A stretch of 11,585 bases of DNA, taken from the NCBI GenBank assembly GCA_017941505.1, contig JAGAWH010000001.1:1-11585 (forward strand). Direction: 5' to 3'. Shown piece by piece: positions 6,177 through 11,585 of this stretch. The position numbers were made by a program, and so were the translations under genes. Every line of letters starts with the position of its first letter. Position 1 is the first letter of the stretch. The notes below the pieces were generated by a model. That model was given only the letters and a program-made list of their open reading frames with translations, did no database searches and was not told the DNA's origin. This DNA is from Faecalicoccus sp. (lineage in GTDB: Bacteria; Bacillota_I; Bacilli_A; Erysipelotrichales; Erysipelotrichaceae).

Positions 6177-6240
6177 ATTTTCTTAGTCCTTTTAAACCGA
6201 GTAACAGGTTGGAGTGTCCTGAAACACAGTTCAAAAGCCC
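6177..6240 (-). promoter_or_regulatory. structured rpsO leader, candidate S15 autoregulatory element
   Basis: In the leader RNA, CUUUUGAAC (6229-6237) can pair with GUUUAAAAG (6189-6197) over 9 pairs with one G-U. Inside this closing stem are a hairpin GUGU...ACAC (6214-6227) and a smaller AACC/GGUU hairpin (6195-6210) that competes for part of the closing stem. The result resembles the junction S15 recognises in 16S rRNA. CUCC at 6211-6214 is also complementary to the GGAG of the ribosome binding site. Structure is inferred by hand pairing only. Confidence 0.55.
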
Positions 6241-6244
6241 CTAT

Positions 6245-6273
6245 ATGATATCAGTTCATATCCATAAAATCAA
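6245..6273 (-). promoter_or_regulatory. rpsO promoter inside the 3' end of hemW
   Basis: TTGATT (6268-6273), a 17-base spacer and TATCAT (6245-6250) preceded by TGA form an extended -10 promoter. Predicted start is near 6238, just before the structured leader. No terminator hairpin separates hemW from rpsO, so read-through from the fmt operon is also likely. Confidence 0.65.
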
Positions 6274-7339
6274 TAAGAATCGTATTTAAAATTTCCATTC
6301 CCAGATCGGTAGTTTTTATGTGATGATCTTTGATCACAAGATAATCCGGCATCCACTTCGAAAGCACTTTTTCATACCCCTTTTTAAAGTCCTGATTATA
6401 CTTTTGATTCCATTTTTCAATATCTAATCCAAAGGATGTACGAAGTGCCATCATAATCGCATTAAAGGCTCTTTCATCAATAGATTCATCAACGTACTCC
6501 GTCATCGGACCGTTTTCAATATAGGAAGTGATTGAATTGGTATTAGAATAACGGATTCCGTTTTCCCTTCCCGATGCCCCACATCCTATACCGATAAAAT
6601 CCAAATCCTCCCAATAGGAAAGATTATGTCTGGAGTATTTACCCTCTTTGGCATAACTGCTGATCTCATAATGTTCATATCCATTTTCAAGACACATATT
6701 TTGAATCAGCTCATACATATCTGCTTCTAAATCCTCATCACAGGATTCCATTCCTTTTTTGCCAAATACCGAATTTTCTTCGATCTGTAAAGAATAAATC
6801 GACAGATGATTTAAGCCTAATGAAAGAAAAACATCCATATCTTTTCTTACATCATCTAAAGTCTGTCCGGGAAGTCCGAAGATCAAATCAATAGAGATGT
6901 TATCAATCCCGTATTTTCTAAAAAGCTCAATGGAGCGATAGACATCACTTGAAGTATGTTTTCGTCCGATTGTTTGAAGCAGAGAATCATTGAAGGTTTG
7001 AACCCCTAACGAGATGCGGTTTACACCCAGCTTTTTATAGAGTTTTACCTTCTGTTCCGTTACAGAATCCGGATTACATTCAACGGTCCATTCATATCCA
7101 TCATTGAAATGCGAAATAAAACAGGATGCGATTTTTTCAAAATCATCGGGTGATAAAATCGAAGGAGTACCACCGCCAAAATAAAGCGTATCAATCGATG
7201 ATACATCCTTATTCTCAATTTCTTCTAAAAGCCTTTTAAACCATTTCTCTTTAATCGATTCGTTATAAACGATACGGCAAAAATCGCAATAGAAACAGAT
7301 GGACGCACAGAATGGTATATGTACATAAATAGAAGACAT
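6251..7339 (-). CDS. hemW: radical SAM haem chaperone HemW
   Basis: HemW is a radical SAM protein related to coproporphyrinogen dehydrogenase HemN; characterised members bind haem and deliver it to partners such as respiratory enzymes, so annotation as an oxidase is often wrong. The protein is 362 residues. It has the iron-sulphur cluster motif CASICFYC (C11, C15, C18), GGGTPS (55-60), ECNP (87-90), LGVQTF (111-116), DLIFGLPGQT (151-160), SRHNLSYW (236-243) and GIGCGASG (250-257). HNxxYW is typical of HemW. An extra cysteine, C21, follows the cluster motif. The start overlaps the lepA stop by one base (TAATG) and has no strong site of its own, so it is translationally coupled to lepA. The lepA-hemW pair is conserved in Bacillota. 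Confidence 0.95.
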   Translation of the reverse strand: MSSIYVHIPFCASICFYCDFCRIVYNESIKEKWFKRLLEEIENKDVSSIDTLYFGGGTPSILSPDDFEKIASCFISHFNDGYEWTVECNPDSVTEQKVKLYKKLGVNRISLGVQTFNDSLLQTIGRKHTSSDVYRSIELFRKYGIDNISIDLIFGLPGQTLDDVRKDMDVFLSLGLNHLSIYSLQIEENSVFGKKGMESCDEDLEADMYELIQNMCLENGYEHYEISSYAKEGKYSRHNLSYWEDLDFIGIGCGASGRENGIRYSNTNSITSYIENGPMTEYVDESIDERAFNAIMMALRTSFGLDIEKWNQKYNQDFKKGYEKVLSKWMPDYLVIKDHHIKTTDLGMEILNTILIDFMDMN

Positions 7340-9141
7340 TATTCATCATCCATGGAAAGAACAGCCATAAAGGCTTCCTGCGGGATTTCTACAGAGCCTA
7401 CCATCTTCATGCGCTTTTTTCCTTCCTTCTGTTTTTCCAGCAGTTTCTTCTTACGTGAGATATCACCACCGTAACACTTTGCCAATACGTTTTTACGTAG
7501 TGCCTTAATATTGGTACGGGCAATGATCTTGCCGCCGATGGCTGCCTGAACAGGAATTTCAAATTGCTGCTTAGGAATGATCTTCTTTAATTTAATGGTC
7601 ATGGCATTACCTCGATTGTAGGCAAAATCACGATATACAATCGTAGATAAGGCATCCACAACCTGACCGTTTAATAAGATATCCATCTTGACAAGATTGG
7701 TAGCCCGATATCCGGATAAGGAATAGTCAAAGCTTGCGTAACCCTTCGTAGAAGATTTCATCTTATCAAAGAAATCAAAGATAATTTCACTTAAAGGTAA
7801 TTCATAGACAAGGGACATACGGACATCGTCCAACACCTGCATGTCTACATATTCCCCACGCTTTTTCTGACAGAGATCCATCATAGCTCCTACATAATCC
7901 TTCGGTACTAGGATTTCAGCACGCACAAACGGCTCTTCTATACGGTCGATATTCTGTGCCGGCGGAAGTGCGGCCGGATTATCGATCTGTTCCATCGTTC
8001 CATCAGTTTTATAAACATGATAAATAACCGAAGGACTGGTTGCGATCAGATTTAAGTTATATTCTCTTTCCAGTCTTTCCTCTACCACATCCATATGTAA
8101 AAGGCCTAAAAAGCCGCATCGAAAGCCAAAGCCTAAAGCCTGGGAAGTTTCCGGTTCGTACTGCAGGGCGGCATCATTTAGCTTTAATTTAGATAATGCT
8201 TCCTTCAAGTCATCATAGCGGGCATTATCCACCGGATAAAGGCCGCAATAAACCATTGGCTGCATTTCCCGATATCCCTGTAAAGGTGAATCAGCAGGAG
8301 CATCTTTATGAGTGATTGTATCACCGACACGTACATCCTCAATGTTTTTAATAGCACCGCTGATCCATCCTACATCTCCGGCTTTAAGCTCATCTTTCAC
8401 AAGTTCATTTGGTGTTCTGACACCTACTTCAATGACTTCATATTCAGCCCCTGTCGCCATAAAGCGAATCGTATCCTTCGGACGGATCGTACCGTTTTTC
8501 ACACTGACATAGGCAATAACACCGCGATAAGAATCATATAAAGAGTCAAATACGAGTGCCTGCAGCTTTCCGTTTGGATCACCGGATGGAGCCGGTAATT
8601 TATTGACAATTTCTTCTAATACCTTATCGACATTAAGACCGCTCTTGGCAGATATTTCTACCGCTTCCGAACAATCCAATCCGATTAGATTTTCTATTTC
8701 TTCCTTTACAACCTCCGGCTGGGCGCTGGGAAGATCGATTTTATTGAGTACCGGTAATATTTCCAAATCATTTTCAATCGCAAGATACACATTGGCAAGC
8801 GTCTGGGCCTGGACACCCTGGGCTGCATCGACAACAAGTACAGCTCCTTCACAGGCAGCCAATGATCTGGAGACCTCATAGGTAAAGTCAACATGACCCG
8901 GTGTATCGATTAAGTGAAAGATATAATCCTCTCCATTTTTGGCATGATACATCAGTTCAACGGCATTAAGCTTAATGGTAATACCGCGCTCTCTTTCCAG
9001 ATCCATCGTATCCAGAAGCTGTTCTTTCATATCTCTTTTTTCAACCGTTTCGGTCAGTTCCAGAATACGGTCTGCCAGGGTAGATTTACCATGGTCGATA
9101 TGCGCTATAATTGAAAAATTTCGTATATGTTTCTGATCCAT
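7339..9141 (-). CDS. lepA: elongation factor 4 (ribosome back-translocase LepA)
   Basis: LepA is a translational GTPase that acts on stalled or assembling ribosomes. The protein is 600 residues, the usual length. GTPase motifs: AHIDHGKS (13-20), RGITI (52-56), DTPGH (79-83), NKID (133-136) and SAKSG (164-168). Beyond them are the EF-G-like domains and the LepA-specific C-terminal domain with [18 protein letters not shown], which binds the ribosome. The start ATG 9141 is fixed by an AGGAGGG site 5 bases upstream that overlaps the fmt stop. The in-frame TTG at 9159 lies upstream of that site and is rejected. It is the middle gene of fmt-lepA-hemW. Confidence 0.98.
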   Translation of the reverse strand: MDQKHIRNFSIIAHIDHGKSTLADRILELTETVEKRDMKEQLLDTMDLERERGITIKLNAVELMYHAKNGEDYIFHLIDTPGHVDFTYEVSRSLAACEGAVLVVDAAQGVQAQTLANVYLAIENDLEILPVLNKIDLPSAQPEVVKEEIENLIGLDCSEAVEISAKSGLNVDKVLEEIVNKLPAPSGDPNGKLQALVFDSLYDSYRGVIAYVSVKNGTIRPKDTIRFMATGAEYEVIEVGVRTPNELVKDELKAGDVGWISGAIKNIEDVRVGDTITHKDAPADSPLQGYREMQPMVYCGLYPVDNARYDDLKEALSKLKLNDAALQYEPETSQALGFGFRCGFLGLLHMDVVEERLEREYNLNLIATSPSVIYHVYKTDGTMEQIDNPAALPPAQNIDRIEEPFVRAEILVPKDYVGAMMDLCQKKRGEYVDMQVLDDVRMSLVYELPLSEIIFDFFDKMKSSTKGYASFDYSLSGYRATNLVKMDILLNGQVVDALSTIVYRDFAYNRGNAMTIKLKKIIPKQQFEIPVQAAIGGKIIARTNIKALRKNVLAKCYGGDISRKKKLLEKQKEGKKRMKMVGSVEIPQEAFMAVLSMDDE

Positions 9142-9151
9142 GGAATCCCTC

Positions 9152-10084
9152 CTATTCAAATTGTTTTCCGACTAAAATATTTCCCTGCCCATTCGCAAAA
9201 GCTTTTCCGCTAAGCGCTGCTTTTCCTTCCATCTGGCATTCATCTACGTATAATATGCCATCTTTTAATGACAGGGCAAAAGTATTCTGCATTTTCCCGA
9301 GTACTGTAAAAGGTGTGTCGACTTCCTGTTTTTGATAGCGGGCTTTTAAGATCTTAAATTTTTTACCGTTTAATAATACATAAGCACCCGGTACCATGGA
9401 CAAAGCGCGAATCTGACGTTCGATTTCGATATCGGATTTTGTCAAATCCAGATGTTCATCCGCCTTGGAGATCATCGCGGCATACGTTACCTGACTTTCA
9501 TCCTGAGGCACAAATACCGCTTCATCCGAACAGATTTCATCATATTTTTCACAAATTAGATCCGCTGCTGCAAGTCCCATTTTCTCAAACAAGGAAGAAG
9601 AGGTTTCATCTTCATCAAGAACGATTTCCTTTGTGGCAAAAACACCGCCGGCATCCATCTTAGAAACCATTTCCATCAAAGACATACCGGATACCTTTTC
9701 CCCATTCCAGATGGCTCTTTGAATCGGTGCTGCCCCACGATACTTCGGTAACAGTGATCCATGCAGGTTGACGCAATGATATTGCGGTGCTTCTAATACT
9801 TCTTTACCTACAATCTGTCCATATGCACAGGTAACGATCACATCCGGATTCAAATCAATTATTCTTTGATAATCGGTTTTTATATGGCTTGGCTGAAAGA
9901 CTTCAATATCGTGTTTCAGCGCTACTTCTTTAACAGGTGAAAAGACGACATTCTGTTTACGGCCTACACGGCGGTCAGGCTGTGTTACAACCAGAACCAC
10001 ATCGATCCCGTATGTGATCATCTTTTCTAAAACCACAGCAGCTATCTGTGGAGTACCCATAAATATACAACGATTTTTCGTCAT
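9152..10084 (-). CDS. fmt: methionyl-tRNA formyltransferase
   Basis: Fmt formylates initiator methionyl-tRNA using 10-formyltetrahydrofolate, the step that starts bacterial translation. The protein is 310 residues. The N-terminal formyltransferase domain contains [18 protein letters not shown] (105-122), which supplies catalytic N106 and H108, and MDAGGVF (143-149) with catalytic D144. The C-terminal tRNA-binding domain spans about 205-310. The start ATG 10084 has GGAGGG at 10091-10096. In many Bacillota fmt sits beside def, priA or rsmB; here it leads an operon with lepA and hemW, 10 bases before lepA. It is divergent from rpsT. Confidence 0.98.
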   Translation of the reverse strand: MTKNRCIFMGTPQIAAVVLEKMITYGIDVVLVVTQPDRRVGRKQNVVFSPVKEVALKHDIEVFQPSHIKTDYQRIIDLNPDVIVTCAYGQIVGKEVLEAPQYHCVNLHGSLLPKYRGAAPIQRAIWNGEKVSGMSLMEMVSKMDAGGVFATKEIVLDEDETSSSLFEKMGLAAADLICEKYDEICSDEAVFVPQDESQVTYAAMISKADEHLDLTKSDIEIERQIRALSMVPGAYVLLNGKKFKILKARYQKQEVDTPFTVLGKMQNTFALSLKDGILYVDECQMEGKAALSGKAFANGQGNILVGKQFE

Positions 10085-10107
10085 GGAAATCCCTCCAATA
10101 CCTCGGT

Positions 10108-10113
10108 ATTATA
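10108..10113 (-). promoter_or_regulatory. fmt promoter -10
   Basis: A consensus TATAAT lies on the minus strand about 24 bases from the fmt start, inside the palindrome GGTATTATACC (10105-10115). No standard -35 is found at 16-18 bases; TTGCAA is present but 21 bases away. The predicted leader is about 17 bases and contains the ribosome binding site. Confidence 0.5.
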
Positions 10114-10134
10114 CCTTATTTTTTTCATCTTGTG

Positions 10135-10163
10135 TTGCAAAGGGTATGAAATTTTGCTATAAT
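10135..10163 (+). promoter_or_regulatory. rpsT promoter
   Basis: TTGCAA (10135-10140), a 17-base spacer and the consensus TATAAT (10158-10163) form a strong vegetative promoter. The predicted start near 10170 leaves about 26 bases of leader, carrying AGGAGGTG at 10182-10189. Confidence 0.85.
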
Positions 10164-10195
10164 CTCAATGCATTTTATGTCAGGAGGTGTAAAAT

Positions 10196-10459
10196 ATGCC
10201 ACAAATCAAATCACAGAAAAAACGTGTAAAGACTAACAACAAAGCACACAAGTTAGTTGTATCCAAGAAATCTGCTCTGAAAACTGCTATTAAGAAAGTT
10301 TTAGCTGCAGTAGAAGCTGGAGACAAGGAAGCTGCTATCGCTAACTTCAATAAGTGTAACTCTTTATTGGATAAATCCGTTGCTAAGGGTGTTCATCATA
10401 AGAATTACGCAGCTCGTCAAAAAGCACGTTTGGCTACAGCTATTAATAATATGGAATAA
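10196..10459 (+). CDS. rpsT: 30S ribosomal protein S20
   Basis: S20 binds the 5' domain and helix 44 of 16S rRNA during 30S assembly. The protein is 87 residues, very basic and helical, beginning MPQIKSQKKRVKTNNKAH. It ends with the family KGVHHKNYAARQKARL segment (64-79). A full-strength AGGAGGTG lies 6 bases before ATG 10196. It is the only plus-strand gene here, divergent from fmt and convergent with holA, as in B. subtilis where rpsT also opposes holA. It shares a bidirectional terminator with holA. The leader is too short for an evident autoregulatory structure. Confidence 0.98.
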   Translation: MPQIKSQKKRVKTNNKAHKLVVSKKSALKTAIKKVLAAVEAGDKEAAIANFNKCNSLLDKSVAKGVHHKNYAARQKARLATAINNME

Positions 10460-10489
10460 AAAAGTTTCCGATCGGAAACTCTTTTTTTT
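10458..10489. terminator. bidirectional terminator between rpsT and holA
   Basis: AGTTTCC-GATC-GGAAACT (10463-10480) is an exact palindrome. It is followed by CTTTTTTTT on the plus strand and by TTTTTT on the minus strand, so it can end both the rpsT and holA transcripts. The holA stop codon TAA overlaps the plus-strand T run. Confidence 0.92.
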
Positions 10490-11420
10490 ATTCTAACATT
10501 TTCAAAATAAACTGTTCAAAGCCCTCATCCTTATCAATTTTTCCGGATTTGATATTTTGATCCAGATCCGCCAACAGTTCCAACATATCTAAAAGATCTT
10601 CTGATGAAAACTCTCTTGCCCTTTGCATATTGATCTGTATGCGGTAAGGATGAGCCTTCATAATCGATGCGATTTCATCTTTTCCTAGACCCCTGTCCAT
10701 TAAATGACGGACCTGAAAAAGGAAGCGGATTTGCCCCGACAACAATCCATTGATTGCAACCGGCTCCATATTCAATTCTCTAAAATTACGGTAAAACGCT
10801 AACAGGCGTAAGGCATTTTTTTGAAACAGTGCATCCACCATCTTAAAGACATCATCTAAAGGCTCAGGTGCAACCATGAGTTCCACATCAGCTAAGCTGA
10901 TATGATCTTTATACGTCTTTAATTTATACAGCTCCTGATCAATACGAAGTGAATCATATCCTACATGATTTAAAAACCATCTTCTGGCATCAAAATCCAT
11001 CTCGAGTTTATGTCTTTTTAAGCTTTCTTCCAAATAAGACGGAAGACTTTTGACATCTAAGGCGATACATGGATAGACTTTGGATTGGGATACAATCGTT
11101 TTGACCATTTTATTTCGAGAGGATAATTTCTCTGTCGGGCAGATAAAAACCATCATAAAATCATTCTGATCGATACGCTTGATAAACGGTTCTAACTCAT
11201 AATGGGTCGTATCTTTATTAGATAAAAAAGTCGCGTTATCTACTACGATCATCTTGTTTTCATCAAAGATAGAAAAAGAATCCATCTCAGATAATACAGA
11301 AGACTGTTCATCGCTTAGCGCATCAAAAGTAACCGTATTTTCAATATGATTGGATGTCTTTAAGTTTGCCAGTTTCTGCTTGATTCGACTGATATCATTT
11401 CCATGCAGTATATAGTTCAT
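10488..11420 (-). CDS. holA: DNA polymerase III subunit delta (clamp loader)
   Basis: The delta subunit opens the beta sliding clamp within the clamp-loader complex during DNA replication. The protein is 310 residues from ATG 11420 and begins MNYILHGNDISRIKQKL, the family start. The N-terminal AAA-like domains lack a Walker A motif, as expected for delta. GYDSLRIDQELYKLKTY (154-170) is the characteristic family segment, and the C-terminal collar domain is helical (about 205-310). AGAGGA at 11429-11434 is 8 bases before ATG 11420; the in-frame TTG at 11426 is too close to it and is rejected. In B. subtilis holA follows comEC; here the preceding gene is a methyltransferase-like protein. Confidence 0.93.
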   Translation of the reverse strand: MNYILHGNDISRIKQKLANLKTSNHIENTVTFDALSDEQSSVLSEMDSFSIFDENKMIVVDNATFLSNKDTTHYELEPFIKRIDQNDFMMVFICPTEKLSSRNKMVKTIVSQSKVYPCIALDVKSLPSYLEESLKRHKLEMDFDARRWFLNHVGYDSLRIDQELYKLKTYKDHISLADVELMVAPEPLDDVFKMVDALFQKNALRLLAFYRNFRELNMEPVAINGLLSGQIRFLFQVRHLMDRGLGKDEIASIMKAHPYRIQINMQRAREFSSEDLLDMLELLADLDQNIKSGKIDKDEGFEQFILKMLE

Positions 11421-11431
11421 ACACAAAATCC

Positions 11432-11444
11432 TCTTGTCACAAGA
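11432..11444. repeat. inverted repeat at the holA transcription start
   Basis: TCTTGT-C-ACAAGA is a perfect 6-bp inverted repeat with a one-base centre. It lies between the -10 and the start codon and overlaps the holA ribosome binding site (AGAGGA). It could be an operator, or a small RNA hairpin that partly hides the site. Confidence 0.5.
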
Positions 11445-11447
11445 AGT

Positions 11448-11479
11448 ATTATAACCTATTTATTTATTTTTTTTGCCAA
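11448..11479 (-). promoter_or_regulatory. putative holA promoter
   Basis: A consensus TATAAT (11448-11453) is found on the minus strand. The nearest -35-like hexamer, TTGGCA (11474-11479), is 20 bases away, longer than ideal. The promoter overlaps the end of the upstream gene. No terminator is visible after that gene, so holA may also be read from upstream. Confidence 0.5.
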
Positions 11480-11585
11480 TGTGGCCCAAAATGAAGGAAT
11501 ATTTAATTCATGGAGTCTTCCTTCCCCATTGGTATCTTCATATAAATCCAAGATTTGAAACCCTGCCTTGATCTGTCCTCTTATC
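11456..11585 (-). CDS. probable SAM-dependent methyltransferase, C-terminal end only
   Basis: The frame enters from the right edge and ends with TAG at 11456-11458, giving 42 residues. The end reads IKAGFQILDLYEDTNGEGRL followed by HELNIPSFWATLAKK. The combination of GF-x-I-L-D-L-Y-E-D and LHE-x-NIP-x-F-x-A-T is familiar from the C-terminus of class I SAM-dependent (type 11) methyltransferases of Bacillota. The catalytic part lies outside the window, so the substrate cannot be judged. It reads toward holA with 35 bases between its stop and the holA start. Confidence 0.65.
   Translation of the reverse strand, partial: IRGQIKAGFQILDLYEDTNGEGRLHELNIPSFWATLAKKINK

Noticed and set aside
9142..9159. 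TTG start extending LepA into fmt
   Set aside because: The AGGAGGG site lies downstream of that TTG and is ideally spaced for ATG 9141.
11421..11426. TTG start for holA
   Set aside because: It is only a few bases from the AGAGGA site; ATG 11420 is correctly spaced.

Overview
The window is about 11.6 kb of chromosome from a low-GC Gram-positive bacterium (Bacillota). The product sequences, strong AGGAGG-type ribosome binding sites, TGnTATAAT extended -10 promoters and the gene neighbourhood all point there. The overall flavour suggests an Erysipelotrichia-like lineage, but that is inference and cannot be proven from this window. The gene order partly matches the Bacillus neighbourhood holA - rpsT (opposite strand) - lepA - hemW, and separately rpsO - pnp. 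The spore genes gpr and spoIIP, which sit between rpsT and lepA in B. subtilis, are absent and fmt is there instead. hrcA-grpE-dnaK does not follow hemW.

Layout from right to left, since nearly everything is on the minus strand: the last 42 residues of a probable SAM-dependent methyltransferase (11456-11585); holA, DNA polymerase III delta subunit (10488-11420); rpsT, ribosomal protein S20, the only plus-strand gene (10196-10459), which meets holA tail to tail at a shared bidirectional terminator; the fmt-lepA-hemW operon (10084 to 6251; initiator tRNA formylation, elongation factor 4, haem chaperone); rpsO, S15, with a promoter inside the hemW end and a structured leader (5899-6162); pnp, polynucleotide phosphorylase, with its own promoter and terminator (3669-5816); trmB, tRNA m7G46 methyltransferase (2871-3527), overlapping by ATGA an unrecognised acidic, largely disordered protein (2185-2874); and a final two-gene cassette made of a single-pass membrane protein (1652-2068) and a very long repetitive coiled-coil protein (1645 to beyond base 1).

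The right two thirds is ordinary translation, RNA-decay and replication housekeeping. The left 2.9 kb is the unusual part. The coiled-coil protein has 548 visible residues without a single Pro, Cys or Trp. It is built from 11-residue and 29-residue helical modules, including two length differences of exactly 11 residues between otherwise aligned repeats. It is translationally linked to a membrane-anchored coiled-coil partner behind a strong extended -10 promoter, with a catabolite-operator-like palindrome upstream. The neighbouring disordered protein has a SepF-like N-terminus (short amphipathic helix plus acidic tract) but no SepF domain, and it carries a duplicated SP-hydrophobic-aromatic-G-N motif. 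No mobile elements, tRNA, rRNA or CRISPR arrays were seen, and no gene-free stretch exceeds about 120 bases.
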